Below, piece by piece: positions 48,201-57,980 of a DNA stretch of 64,000 nt. The stretch comes from Loripinus fragilis (Eukaryota; Mollusca; Bivalvia; Lucinida; Lucinidae). Below the pieces are notes generated by a model. It did not search any database, was not told the DNA's origin, and saw only the letters and a list, made by a program, of their open reading frames with translations. The translations under genes were made by a program, and so were the position numbers. The stretch lies in the NCBI GenBank assembly GCA_964019695.1, contig OZ026527.1, positions 80,084,831 to 80,148,830 on the forward strand, written 5' to 3'. How positions within the stretch are numbered: the stretch's first letter is position 1; the number at the start of each line of letters is the position of its first letter.

Positions 48201-51200
48201 TGATCTGGGTCTAGCAGGTTTTCAAAATGGGATACATGTGTATCCAGATTGTGGATGGTATAGGGGTAAGTTGAAAAGGAAACATCAAACATGTTGTTTT
48301 TTAGTGTGGTCACTTATATTTTAAAATTCCCAGATAAAATTGATCCTTGTGGATATTTTCATTTTGATGTGAAGACTTATTAATGTAATTTTAATTCCTA
48401 AAAGTCTTAAAATCTTGATTGAAATATAAGTGGGCTCAGAAACCCCCAGCATTGAATATCGCATATATGTTGAGTCATTCTTTATTGTAATGCACTTGCT
48501 TTTGTAACTCGAGGTTTGATTGGATAACGTCAAAAATTTGTGACAGTATATTCTGCGATATACTGTTGCAAATAGTTTGATGTCATTAATTATGTCACAT
48601 TTTGTTTGATGAGGTGCGGCTTTATGTAGCTTGCAATGCTTCACTTTGAGAGTAAACAACAGAAGTGCATTAGAATGGGGATAACCATGTTCAAAATGTT
48701 CATTTGGGGAGGTTTATCATTGGATATACATTCAGATATACATTCAGAAATCACATTTAACGGTTCCACTCACGCGTAACTAAAACTAATTTTCGGACCG
48801 TATATCCACGGGTGGTAAACCTAGGAACTACCACGAAATTGTGTTAACGTAATTTTGTTCCCAAGCCACATCCGGGACACGTCGTGGTAGTTTCCAGGGC
48901 GAAAATTGGACAAAGAAAGGCTGGTGCCACTTTCATTTTCGTTTTATTTTACAACTAAGAACAAACAATTGTGAAATCCGACAATGTGGTTCCGTGTAAA
49001 TATGTTTAAGCGTCCCCTATAGCCCAAAATTTTGCTTGAAAAGTTATTTTCTTTCTTTAGATTCGTGTTTCCCCACTGAGCATCGGACCAACTTTCCCCA
49101 AAGTTCGAAGGATTTTAGCCAATATCTGTCAAATTAAATGGAATTTGATATCATTTGACGATGGAAATGATAAAAAACCCTGAATAAACATTCCTACACA
49201 GAAAAAAAATCTGAGCATTTACTCGTAAACGATTCATGCCCCGTTCGTCCTGTGTGGTAGTTTCCAGCTCATCGTGGTAGTTAAAATGCTATCATGGTAG
49301 TTTCCAAGACTTTGTAGGATACGTTTCTGAAGTGTTACAAAACATTATAGTGGTTGTTTGTTTCACATGATAACCCTCGAACTGGTCAATTAATTACCAC
49401 TGTAAACAAATAAATCACATTTCAACACCATGATGAAGCTAAGCTAAGGACTCAAGAGATTCAATGTGATGCTTGACAGGTGGTGATCATGCCCTGAACT
49501 GCCAAACAACACCTCTGGAAATCTAAAGCAAGAGAAGGTCATCAGTTGAGCCGTGATGGACCAAGCAACAGATAAAAAAAAATGATATAAAAAATGCGTC
49601 ACTCGCTACGTTGTTCCATGTTCAGTCAACTTTAAGATAAGATGCCAGGCTAAGACTACTGGCCCAAAGTATCGTTAGTACTTGCGCTTCAGAAAAAGGG
49701 AAATATCCTCGGGTTGGGACACTTTTTATATGCATGTGAGTGCGACGATGAAAGGGTATCTTATTTGATAACTAAAAAGCATGTTTATTCAAAAACAAAA
49801 TATGCCAATATCCCTTCTTTTCATTCTCATCATTTCAGTAGCCCACTAAAATTAGAATGCAGGCAGTCGACATTCGTTATCTGACAAAAGGTTGTTTGAA
49901 AAGGTCTTCGTATGAATAAGAGGGGTATTCAAGGTTCGGCCCACAACCCTGTCTTTATAAAAATGAAGTAGCCCCTGAATAGTGAACATCTGCTGATGCA
50001 AACTACTACCAAATTCCTACAAAGTCTTGGAAACTACCACGATAGCATTTTAACTACCAAGATGAGCTGGAAACTACCACACAGGACGAACGGGGCATGA
50101 ATCGTTTACGAGTAAATGCTCAGATTTTTTTTCTGTGTAGGAATGTTTATTCAGGGTCTTTTTATCATTTCCATCGTCAAATGATATCAAATTCCACTTA
50201 ATGTGACAGATATGGGCTAAAATCCTTCAAACTTTGGGGAAAGTTGGTCCGACGCTCAGAGGGGAAACACAAATCTAAAGAAAGAAAATATATTTTCAAG
50301 CAAAATTTTGGGCTGGAGGGGACGCTGAAACATATTTACACGGAACCACATTGTCGGATTTCACCATTGTTCGTTCTTAGTTGTAAAATAAAACGAAAAT
50401 GAAAGTGACACCAACCTTTCTTTATCCAATTTTCGCCCTGGAAACTACCACGATGTGTCCCGGATGTGGCTTGGGAACAAAATTACGTTAACACAATTTC
50501 GTGGTAGTTCCTAGGTTTACCACCCGTGATACCTCCCCAAATGAAAATTTTGAATACAGTTATCCCATAATTCATGTATGAACATCTATCTAGTGGGACT
50601 AGATGCCTAGGTTTTGACTGAGCCTTCATCTATGTCCTATTTTGTGTATGCCAGCAGTGAAGGCTCTGACAAGACAGGGCATTTGTGCAGTATTGTCTAT
50701 AAGTATCATAATCTCATAGATTGGATCATGTTTTGACTACATGGGTGAAGCTTTCAGGATTATTCCTGAATTTGGGATTTTGAGGCTGACTTTCCAAAGA
50801 AAGTTTAAACTTAAAAAATGGTGTCTAAGGTCAGGTGTGGTACTTGATTGTATTGATTCTTTCTTTACTTTTATATTTTATAGGCATACTGCATGCAAGT
50901 TTTAAAATTTGAATTTCTAGAGCTCAGGATTTTTGAAATTTTGAATTTTCACTATAATTTCAGGTAATATGTATGGTTTCCCAAAGAGTTCCTATTTGAA
51001 GGAGAAGAGGGTAGTGCTCGGAAATACTGCAAGGAATCTGGCTTCACAGGCTTTGCACAGAATGTCAAGTTTTGAAAAGGTACTGAAAATGTCTAATCAA
51101 AAAGCAATAAAAAGTTAATTCACAACAAAGATAAAGTTCACATTCACTAACTCAACAAAAAGTAAACTTGTATGTACAAGGTTGGTTTAACAGGTTAAAA

Positions 51201-54200
51201 TGGGACCTGGAAGTTCTGATTTCAATAGAATATCAAAATGAATATCCATTTTATTTCAGGAGGATCCTTCATTTTAGATTATATTTGTATTTGAGGCAGT
51301 GTTCTAATTAAAAGCTTTGTTTCATGTTTATTTGTCAAAAATAGTAAGTGAGTATGATTAGGACATACCACAATCACAAACTGCAGACAAACCCATGGAA
51401 CCGCAAGGAAGAGCCTCACAACAATCACGAGACACCAGGACGGCAAACTAAGCAAAGCAACCAGCTCTCTCTTCCCCATCAAGATGATTGCAAAACTAGA
51501 ATGGACACAAAGTAACGCACAGCAAAACATAGATTAATTACAGAATCCCATAATGGGAGTAACAAATTAACAACGGAGCCACAGTGGTGTAGTGGATAAG
51601 CCACTTGCCTTGTAAACCAGGGGTAGCAGGTTTGATTCCAGGCTTCACCAGTCTGTCAAATGAGATCTTAAGCTGTGGCCCCATCTCCATATGACCTTAG
51701 CTGTTGGCGGGACGTTAAACAAACACAACGACAATCAACAACAAATCAACAACAACAGAATCACTGCCTTAGAACAGACAGCAGCCTAAGCCACTGGGGG
51801 CTTAAATGCATTTTACTGATACCAAATCTTCACCCTAGATTCTGCAGTTGTTGAAGCACAAAAAATGTTAAGCTCGCATGGAGGCGTCCTAACTATTGCA
51901 ATGTATCATCATGGAGAAACAATCTTATCAAATTAACATACTATGATCAAACAAACAAAAGGGCTCACCACTTACAGATAGTCAGAGCTAAAGAAAATCT
52001 CAAGTTGAGTCATGGTGGGCCCAGCTACAGATAAGCATCAGGCAGCAACCAACCTGAAAAAAGCTTTACATCAGAGCCATCAATGAGTCTGAGGCCTGAC
52101 TCACTGTTGTGTATATCCAACCTTTTTATAATGTTTGATAATCTTTTTGAAATGAACACTAAAATTAGGTTATCCAACAATTCTTTTGAATTTATAAACT
52201 AAATCACCATAAAATATAGGTTTTGATTTGCCCTGTTGCAGAAGAGTTTTTAACCCAATGTTGTATTTAGCAATTTGAGTGCCTGTAGTAGAATTTAGGA
52301 AATGCTTTTTGAATTTTATGTTATCTATAACCTTGTTTAAATAACTTAGCAGTCAAATATAGGTTTCTGTTGTTCATGTCATCAACATAAAAACACACCC
52401 TTGCAAAATGAATAAGCTGGGAAATATACAGGAAGGGGAGCGAGGAACATCTCCATCAAGAAATGGGAAATTTACTATTTCAAATTTAAAATCATCCCGT
52501 TTATCATAAATCTTAGATGAAACAATGCTTGTTTGTGTTTGCATAGTGTTAATTAGAAACCTTTAAACATGTACTTTTACAAACAGTGAAACCATAAAAG
52601 CAGCATTTCACCTTGGTCTTCAATGTTTGTCAAGACAAAATTATAAATTGTATAATATCCACAGGGCAGAAAAACATTATTTTGAAATTCCAGCCTGTGA
52701 CCCGTCAAAAATGTATAATAGAACATCCAGCCTAGCCAGTACATTTGTACATTACAAAACATACAAGTATAATGATAGTGCATCAAGCAAAGACTCAGAT
52801 CAGATTAGGCATCCACCTAGTCTGATTAGAGTCTTTGCCACCTGCATGAAGAAAACATGAGTACTTAAGCTACCATTTGAGTGCACAGCAAAGCCTGGCC
52901 TCAAGGTTATTCACTTTTTTCCATGCAACTCAACAGAGCATGAAATTTATCCTGCTCATAAATGTTCAAATGCCAACAACAAATGTTGGCATTTTAACCT
53001 TTATTAGCAGGATGAATACAACATCTGAGAGTTTTAGAGCAAGAAAAATTATTAATTTTTCTCCAATTTACCTTTTATGAGAAATTGAAGATTCATGCTC
53101 AGTTGAGTTAAGCATGTAAAATGGTTTACAGTGTCTGGCCCCTGATCTGACAGGATTGAAGTCCAGGCTAGTCTGCATTTGGCTCAGTGTGTTGTTTTTG
53201 CAATTGGCTGGCTCCAATCAAAATGTATCAATTCATCATTGGAAAAAGGGGTTTGATTTATTCATGCTGCACAAATCCCTAGAAAAGAGGGAATCAAACT
53301 TATTATAAATTTTTCTTCTTGATTACAAAAGAATTTTTCAAGCCCTACTAAATGAAGAAAAGAGCTGCCGTGGTGTAGTGGATATATCACTTGCCTTGTA
53401 AACCAGGGGTAGCAGTCTGTAGGATGAGACTTTAAGCTGTGGCCCCGTCTCCATATGACCTTAGCTGTTGGTGGGACATTAAACACAAACACACACAAAA
53501 CATTTATTGAGGGAACTAAACAAGGAACAAAATGACAATGACCTTTAGATACTCCAGAACTCATTTCTTTATTAAATGAATCAACACACAAGATTTAGGT
53601 ACTTATCACATATGCACAAAAGCCTTTAATAAACACCCAATCTGACTTATACTGTGGGACTATAGGTCTAAAATTTGATTTAAAATAGTAAGTGAGTATA
53701 ATCAGGAAATACCACAGTCACAAACAGCAGACAACCCCAAGGCACCACGAGGAAGAGCCACTCAACCATCACAAGACACCAGGGAGACAAATTAAGGAAA
53801 GCAACCAGCTCTCTCTTCCCCATCAAGATGATTGCAATACTAGAACGGACATAAACTAACATACAACAAAAATATAGAACAATTACAGACTCCAGCAATG
53901 GGAGTAACAATAAACAAAAAAGTCAACAACAACAGAACCACCGCCTTAGAACAGACAGCAGCCTAAGCCACCGGGGGGGGGGGGGGGGGGGGCTTAAATG
54001 CATTTTACTGGTACCAAATCTTTTCCCTAGATTCTGCTGTTGTTGAAGTACAAGAAATGTTCAGCTCGCATGGAAGCCTTCTAACTTATGCAATGTATCA
54101 TCATGGAGAAACACTCTAATCAAATTAATACACCACGATGAAGCAAAGATAAGGGCTCATGACTCACAGATTGTCAGAGCTAAAGAAAACCTCAAGTTAA

Positions 54201-55868
54201 GTCTTCATCTACATCTATACTTTGGGCATGCTAGCAGAGCATGCACAGACTCAACTGAGCCTTTGTTGCTCAGCAATGTCATGTGATAAGTACCATATTA
54301 TCATGTTCTGACTCAAATCATTCTACTTGACCGTGGATACTTTGGTAAATGTTCTAAAATTTTGAACACTTTTCTCTTTCTGTTCTCAAATAAATTGTTG
54401 GTTATCAGGCCTGGAAAAAACAAGATGCTTATCAGAATAGCCACCAGGGAATACCCTGATCAGACAGCTTCTACAGAAGCAGTCTCATCTGGGTCTGCCC
54501 TTTTTGTCTAGGCCTTGTCTAGGTATAACTGGCTTACAGAATTTTAGAACATTTACCATAACAGTTGCAGGGGTACAGATTTTTCACGCGAGCTTTACTT
54601 TAGAAGATCATTGAAGATGTGGTTGACCCTGGTAGTGTTAAATGGACAGGGCTTCGGAAGTTGGAACAGAGATCATCGGGGATCAAGGACTACATTCAGA
54701 AAGCATGTAGGAAGCTGGGCATTCCAGATGAACTGGTAAGCCATTTCAAATGGTCATTGTTGTGGTCTTTCTTAGCAAACATTTCCTATTTTCACCTTGA
54801 CTCAATGGTATTTTTCGACGTCCTCTGATCACAATTGTCTGGGCATTTGCCCAGTCTGATCAGTGTATTAGCTGTGCTCACAAAGGGTAACATAGGAACC
54901 AAGATTTTCTTCAAGCTGACAAGGAATCCTCTGGCCAGACTAGCTGTGCTCATTGTTTTCTCATGTTGCAGCTGATATATATTTTGTGGTAGCAATATGG
55001 ATACCCCCACCCCTTTTATCTGAAGCTATGGATATTACTTTAACTCTTTGCATGCGTGGAAGGTTTTCATGCTTATGTTGTATGCTGCTGACATCAGAGT
55101 GTCAAATTGTTTGGATTCAGATCAGGACCAACATTCTGTCAGTCCTGATCTAGGTCCAAACTATTTGCAAAGGTAATTTTTCATGCTTATTTTGTATAAT
55201 GCTGACTTTTTTCCAAATTAACTTTTTCAAAATTTTCTTTAAGGAACACTATCAGAGTGTCAAAAGTTTGGATCCAGATCAGGATGGACATTCTGTCAGT
55301 CCTGATCTGGGTCCAATCTGTTTGTGAACATCATCAGCAGACGACTATTAAAGTAAGAGTTAACCCTTCAAGCTCCAAGAAAAAAAAATGCATCTGAAAA
55401 TGTTGTGTGCTGCAAATAATTACCTAGCATTACTGACGAATTAAGTATAGAAGCAAACAGCATGGACCCAGAACAGACTGCTCCTATAGGAGCAGTCTGA
55501 TCTGGGTCCACACTGTTTGCCATAGAGGCTTCTTAAACATTTCAGCAGACGAGAAAAGCAGACGATTTTTGTTGCAATCGGAGCATTAAGGGTTGAGCTA
55601 TAAAGATTCAGTTCATTGATAGTCTTCTATATTTTAGGTGAGTGAGGAACTAATTGAAGACTATATAAAGCAGCATGGAGAATCACAGAGGCACCTTGCA
55701 GCATTTTTCCAGCTGAAGACTGTTATAGCACCATGTATAGAGTCACTGATACTTCTAGACAGGGTCTTGTTCCTCCTTGAACAGGTCGGTACAAAAGACA
55801 GCACAATCAAGAGTACCCCGGTACGAAGTATATAGGGGGTATATAGTCTTTGCCTTTTTCTGTAATTA

Positions 55869-55907
<39 letters not shown>

Positions 55908-57980
55908 AAACTTTTTTTTTCCGTCAAAGATTTCTCAGCAACTACTTGGGTTAGGATTCTGAAATTTGGTACAAAGCTTGATAGTGATGAGTTGTATTGT
56001 GTAACAAAAAAACAGTCACATATTGCTTATCAGTCCCTTTATTTGTTCATTTTTCTTTCTCTCCAATGGAAATTTCTGTCACAGATTTCTCAGCTCCTAT
56101 TGGAGCCAGTGTTTTAAAATTTTGTGTACACCTTTAGGTAGGCAAAGTGTACTGTGTAAATGGAAACTAAGATGCTAATCCTCATTTTGCCTTCTTTTTT
56201 AATTTTTCTTTTTTTCCTTCTTTCACGCTTATATAATACATATGGACATTTTTTTCTGTCAAAGATTTCTCAGCAACTACTTGACTTAGGATTCTAAAAT
56301 TTGGTACAAAGCTTGATAGTGATTGGGTGTATTGTGTAACAAAACAATAGCCACATATTGCTTATCAGTCCCTTTATTTATTCATTTTTCTTTCTCTCCA
56401 ATGAAAATTGGTGCACAATTCTCAGTTCCTATTGGAGCCATTGTTTTCAAATTTTGTGTACGCCTTCAGCTAGGCTAAGTGTATTGTGTAAATGAAAATA
56501 AAGATGCTAAAGCTCATTTTGCCTTCTTTTTCAATTTTTCCTTCTGTCACCCCTATATTACACATATGAAAGTCTTTCATCATAGTTTTCTCAGCAACTA
56601 CTTGATTTAGGATTATGAAATTTTGTGTACACTTTCAGGTAGGCAAAGTGTATTGTGTAAATGAAAATTAAGGTGCTAGTCTTCATTTTGCCTTCTTTTT
56701 TTTCAAATTTTCAATTTTTCCTTCTGTCACTCTTATATAACACATATGGACATTTTTCATCAAAGTTTTCTCAGAAACTACTTGATTTAGGATTATGAAA
56801 TCTTTGACAATTTTGTCTTTTCTCTGAAAGTGTTACAACATCCGATGGCTACCCCCCGGGGGGATGTGAGCTTTGCTCACTTCTTGTTCTAAAGTGAATT
56901 TGAATGAATGCTGCAGACCTAAAATGCAGACTTTTTCAGGGACTCACCAGAGTCTCTGTGTTTTGTCCTTGAGCAAGACACTTTATTGGCTGCTTAGGCC
57001 AGATTTTTTAGAAGATGATTTACTGGAGAGCCTACCCTAAGATTTTAGCCCCTCCAGAAAAATAAAATTGCCATTTTGAATATTTATTTTAATTTTGTTT
57101 CTTGACCCTCAATATTTTTAAAGAAAATTTATCAATTTTACCTGTATCCTATTTATTTGATCGACTGAAGCTTTCTTCATCGTTTTATTTATTTTTATTT
57201 TGGCCCTCTACCCATTCAATTTCAATATTTTCCCGTAAATCAGTTCATAAAAAATTCGGGCCTTAGTACTGGTTCAACCCAGGAAGACATGAAACCGTCC
57301 AAACTGTAAATTGTTGACTGGGATTTTAAGCATAGACACAAACAACGACATATTCAGGGGAAAAATATTGGCAAGAATAAGTGTTAGAATGATCACAACC
57401 TGCACCATTTTATGATCTTTTATACTCAGTGATTCATTTACAATTTTTGGGCTTATAGGTCCTGGGACTCCTTGTTTACCATATCAATGGGCCCAACTAC
57501 AAACTTGTGAGTCAAGAACACTTTTTTTTCAAGACAAGTCTTCAAAACCATTGCATCCTGGGTCTGGCTGTAATAAAAACTTTGCATCCCAGAGAAGAAA
57601 TTATGACTAAAAGATGCAGGATGTGCAGGTACTGTCATGCCAACCAAGAGTGACAGTGACATAATATTTTGCCTACAATTATTAAGTAAAACACTAAATT
57701 TACACTCCATTTGAGCAAATGCGAATCAACATATCACTTGTGTTTTGATCCTATCCTGTGGATAGGATCAATACACAAGTGATATATCGATTATAAGTCC
57801 CTGATATCTTTGTAAACAAAACATGACGTCACTGTCACTCTTGGCTGGCAGAACAGTAAAAAATAGCAGATACTTTACCTTTTTCTGTTACAGGACACTG
57901 TAAAGGAGGTGTTCCTCGTGAAGCTGTTTGATCCTATTATCTCACCAAGATGTTACGGTATTGTTGCAACCAAAAGATAG
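40356..57980 (+). CDS. METTL25: METTL25-like methyltransferase gene, six coding exons, apparently interrupted
   Basis: Predicted S-adenosylmethionine-dependent methyltransferase of the METTL25/METTL25B (Methyltransf_32) family; the substrate cannot be read from the sequence. Ancestral exons: E1 40,356-43,150 (minus insertions), E2 46,723-47,632, E3 50,964-51,079, E4 54,604-54,735, E5 55,638-55,784, E6 57,894-57,980. Phases agree at every junction and total about 730 codons, longer than the roughly 600 of human METTL25, mainly through a Lys/Ser-rich insert in E2. Key motifs are VDVGSGKGYLG (SAM-binding motif I), GLHTCGDLA, SVGCCYHLL and C-terminal LFDPIISPRCYGIVATK. The start at 40,356 follows an in-frame TAA at 40,338. 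Damage: transposons at 40,664-40,970 and 41,178-42,848 lie inside E1, and E2 has an in-frame TAG at 46,894-46,896. It may be a decaying copy, a null allele, or a gene that splices the inserts out. Confidence 0.85.
40664..40970. mobile_element. MITE inserted in METTL25-like exon 1 (307 bp, 5-bp duplication)
   Basis: Termini CATGCGCAGATCCAG and CTGGATCTGCACAGG are inverted repeats (11 of 15 matching). It is flanked by exact ATTGG duplications (40,659-40,663 and 40,971-40,975). Inside is the hairpin TTGGGCCAATATCAGCACGC...GGCCGATGATGGCCCGC shared with the 11.6- and 21.3-kb copies. Deleting it with one ATTGG gives GGT AAT ATT GGA GTG GAC, a continuous frame. If left in the mRNA it introduces a stop about 25 codons later. 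Confidence 0.85.
40976..41177 (+). CDS. METTL25: METTL25-like exon 1, segment b
   Basis: Continues the N-terminal region (VDKVNDFMTDMGILDADSIL and an acidic, low-complexity stretch) between the two insertions. The sequence ATTGGAG|TGG at its start could serve as a weak acceptor. Joining donor 40,654 to position 40,978 is in frame and loses only four codons. At its end lies the left target duplication CAAATATG. Confidence 0.75.
41224..42538. mobile_element. Nested insertion flanked by AGAGCTCT
   Basis: Exact 8-bp duplications AGAGCTCT (41,216-41,223 and 42,539-42,546) bracket 1,315 bp, and the outer element reads on across them (ATTC...GCTATTC). Terminal inverted repeats are not obvious. Near the right end are three GGGACTCC.ACTTTTT repeats. 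A (CTGT)n/(CTGC)n microsatellite lies at 42,111-42,210 and produces spurious repetitive ORFs on both strands. Confidence 0.65.
42111..42210. repeat. (TGTC)n microsatellite with central TGCC block
   Basis: A pure tetranucleotide tract. The central five or so units are TGCC and the flanks are TGTC. Confidence 0.95.
42849..43150 (+). CDS. METTL25: METTL25-like exon 1, segment c
   Basis: Starts in the right copy of the duplicated target (42,849-42,856). It encodes LCRWCHEGVLNFCKDAW and then FVSAFMDTKKSHEVDIMSYV, the family's M..KK.HEV segment that immediately precedes SAM motif I. It ends CAACTA|GTAAGT (donor at 43,151, phase 0). Confidence 0.85.
43178..43390. mobile_element. MITE with TAACCC.TAAAG.GCCACCTATAATT ends (intron 1, copy 1)
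   Basis: Termini TTAACCCATAAAGCGCCACC and ...TTGGTGCTTAAAGGGTTTAA are inverted. The centre is a hairpin (GGCATGATATTTCACGAGAA against TTCTCATGAAATATCATACC). A copy in opposite orientation is at 46,488-46,692 in the same intron, and a more distant one is at 55,361-55,596. Confidence 0.75.
43800..44412. mobile_element. Element with CCGAAA/CCGAAC hexamer arrays at its ends
   Basis: Ends AGGGCTGTTTCACATATACA and GTGTATGTGAAATGGCCTTT are inverted. Next to each lie hexamer arrays: CCGAACCGAAACCGAACCGA at the left, and TTCGGTTCGGTTTCGGTTCG blocks at about 44,245-44,292 and 44,335-44,395 on the right. Additional TTTCACATATGAACCGAA and GCGCATATGTGAAAG boundaries suggest a duplicated terminus at both sides. 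The arginine/threonine-rich ORFs here are hexamer translation artefacts. Confidence 0.75.
44583..44790 (+). mobile_element. tRNA-related SINE
   Basis: The head GCGTATTGGCTTAGTGGTAG resembles a tRNA 5' end and A box. A degenerate B-box-like region follows (GCGTTGCGAGTTGGAGC). The body runs through AGTACAGGTTTAACCCAGGA and AATTGTTGACTGGGATGTAA to an AAAGAATCGAATCAAAC tail. Truncated copies are scattered in the window (2,040, 6,725, 9,580, 39,432, 56,950). Confidence 0.65.
45011..45142. repeat. Loopless 132-bp near-perfect palindrome
   Basis: From GGTTATAACACTTGAGTTCA to TGAACTCAAGTTTTATAACC the sequence is its own reverse complement, centred at 45,076/45,077 inside GGACACGTGTCC. There are only a few mismatches and no spacer. 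It lies in intron 1 of the METTL25-like gene. It would extrude as a cruciform in DNA and fold as a 66-bp hairpin in the pre-mRNA. Confidence 0.9.
45475..45605 (-). mobile_element. tRNA-derived SINE (reverse orientation)
   Basis: Read on the reverse strand it starts GGTCCCTATAGCCTAGTGGT (A-box-like) and has a canonical B box in GGTTCGATTCCCAGTG. It therefore carries an internal RNA polymerase III promoter. The acceptor stem does not pair and the anticodon region is aberrant, so it is a SINE head and not a tRNA gene. Confidence 0.65.
46488..46692. mobile_element. MITE with TAACCC ends (intron 1, copy 2)
   Basis: Inverted copy of 43,178-43,390. It starts TTAGCCCTTAAAGCACCAAT and ends CTTTAAGGGTTAAG, with the ATAGTTCATGAGAATCGTCT hairpin half in the middle. 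It ends 30 bp before the exon 2 acceptor. Confidence 0.75.
46723..47632 (+). CDS. METTL25: METTL25-like exon 2 with in-frame TAG
   Basis: Acceptor CTTTTTTGCAG|ACGGTC, phase 0. Encodes TVDVGSGKGYLGQNLSLRHK (SAM motif I and beta1), VIGIDS (acidic end of beta2), a long Lys/Ser-rich variable region, then IMLTGLHTCGDLASSMFELF and SVGCCYHLLSEEF. Codon 58 of the exon is TAG (46,894-46,896), between KQWEGISRNLDNE and KGIKLTKKQKKELK; the frame is otherwise open for 303 codons. The donor is GCAG|GTAGGA at 47,633 (phase 1). The segment after the stop is still clearly coding-like, so the stop is recent, polymorphic or a base error. Confidence 0.85.
47640..47845. mobile_element. MITE inserted 8 bp after the exon 2 donor
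   Basis: Same family as the inner element of the two composites. It begins GTAAAACCTGTCTAAATGGC, has the hairpin AGTATTGCAGAATGCTCCAA...GCATTCTGCAATACTTT and ends AAGACAGGTTTTACTGTA. It starts just beyond the GTAGGA donor, so it leaves the splice site intact but sets the intron's 5' sequence. Confidence 0.8.
48678..50566. mobile_element. Foldback structure in intron 2, arms of about 514 bp
   Basis: 48,807-49,319 is the reverse complement of 50,015-50,528 with only scattered mismatches, separated by 695 bp. An outer pair (48,678-48,713 with 50,531-50,566) extends the symmetry; the left side has about 93 extra bases between inner and outer arms. The arms repeat GTGGTAGTTTCCAG or its complement several times. 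No transposase frame exists. It behaves like a foldback-type non-autonomous DNA element, or an inverted duplication, lying wholly in intron 2 of the METTL25-like gene. Confidence 0.9.
50964..51079 (+). CDS. METTL25: METTL25-like exon 3
   Basis: Acceptor ATAATTTCAG|GTAATATG, phase 1, ending GAAAAG|GTACTG (donor at 51,080, phase 0). Encodes NMYGFPKSSYLKEKRVVLGN and ARNLASQALHRM, the family's GFP.S..L......LG..AR.LA.Q segment that follows the GCCYHLL motif. Confidence 0.9.
51310..52030. mobile_element. Dispersed repeat, copy 2 (with SINE insertion)
   Basis: Shares sequence and order with 22,190-22,900 and 53,690-54,200. A complete tRNA-derived SINE (51,576-51,725) has inserted in it. The reverse strand contains an 83-codon frame with ILMGKRELVALLSLPSWCLV, related to the 76-codon frame of copy 3. 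Confidence 0.7.
51576..51725 (+). mobile_element. tRNA-derived SINE with GGGACGTTAAAC tail
   Basis: The head GAGCCACAGTGGTGTAGTGG contains an A-box-like TGGTGTAGTGG. A B box follows in GCAGGTTTGATTCCAGGC. The body has CCATCTCCATATGACCTTAG and ends GGCGGGACGTTAAACAAA. This 3' region is common in molluscan SINEs. A second copy at 53,361-53,495 lacks the B box. Confidence 0.8.
52031..53360. other. Intron sequence without recognised gene
   Basis: Part of intron 3. AT-rich, with a small inverted-repeat unit at about 52,787-52,840 (AAAGACTCAGATCAGATTAG against CTAGTCTGATTAGAGTCTTT). No exon is needed here, because E3 and E4 join in phase. Confidence 0.5.
53361..53495 (+). mobile_element. tRNA-derived SINE, B box deleted
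   Basis: Same as 51,576-51,725 but missing the segment between GGGGTAGCAG and TCTGT that contains the B box. It could not drive its own RNA polymerase III transcription. Confidence 0.8.
53690..54200. mobile_element. Dispersed repeat, copy 3
   Basis: Third copy of the 22,190/51,310 repeat, uninterrupted apart from a long G run at about 53,973-53,992. The reverse strand holds a 76-codon frame containing ILMGKRELVAFLNLSPWCLV. Confidence 0.7.
54604..54735 (+). CDS. METTL25: METTL25-like exon 4
   Basis: Acceptor GCTTTACTTTAG|AAGATC, phase 0; donor AACTG|GTAAGC at 54,736, phase 0. The 44 codons include VKWTGLRKLEQRSSGIKDYI and ACRKLGIPDEL, a helical region of the C-terminal half. Confidence 0.85.
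55361..55596. mobile_element. MITE relic with TTAACCC ends (intron 4)
   Basis: Starts GTTAACCCTTCAAGCTCCAA and ends GGAGCATTAAGGGTTGAGC (inverted). Inside is an AGACTGCTCCTATAGGAGCA hairpin flanked by GGACCCAGA.CAGACT. It ends about 40 bp before exon 5. Inverted-repeat units at 55,065-55,170 and 55,190-55,345 (CAGATCAGGA.....TCCTGATCT.GGTCCAAAC) lie just upstream. Confidence 0.65.
55638..55784 (+). CDS. METTL25: METTL25-like exon 5
   Basis: Acceptor TCTATATTTTAG|GTGAGT, phase 0. Encodes FFQLKTVIAPCIESLILLDR and VLFLLEQ, the conserved F..L...LAP..E.L.LLDR.L.L.E segment. It ends GAACAG|GTCGGT; the donor GTCGGT is weak but phase 0 fits exon 6. Confidence 0.9.
55797..56894. mobile_element. Pearl/HINE-like element with (TCTG)n and tandem repeats (intron 5)
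   Basis: A (TCTG)n tract (about 55,870-55,907) is followed by imperfect tandem copies of a unit of about 340-360 bp marked by TTTCTCAGCAACTACTTG (about 55,931, 56,267, 56,589, 56,769). The end carries a short hairpin GTGAGCTTTGCTCAC, then TTCTTGTT and CTAA. A hairpin a few bases before CTRR is the Helitron/Helentron 3' signature. Assignment is by structure only. Confidence 0.6.
57630..57858. mobile_element. Inverted-repeat MITE just upstream of the terminal exon
   Basis: Arms TACTGTCATGCCAACCAAGA... and ...TCTTGGCTGGCAGAACAGTA pair over about 31 bp including GAGTGACAGTGAC. The centre is a hairpin at about 57,733-57,787 (TTGATCCTATCC against GGATAGGATCAA). It ends 35 bp before the exon 6 start, close to where branch point and pyrimidine tract must lie. 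Confidence 0.8.
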
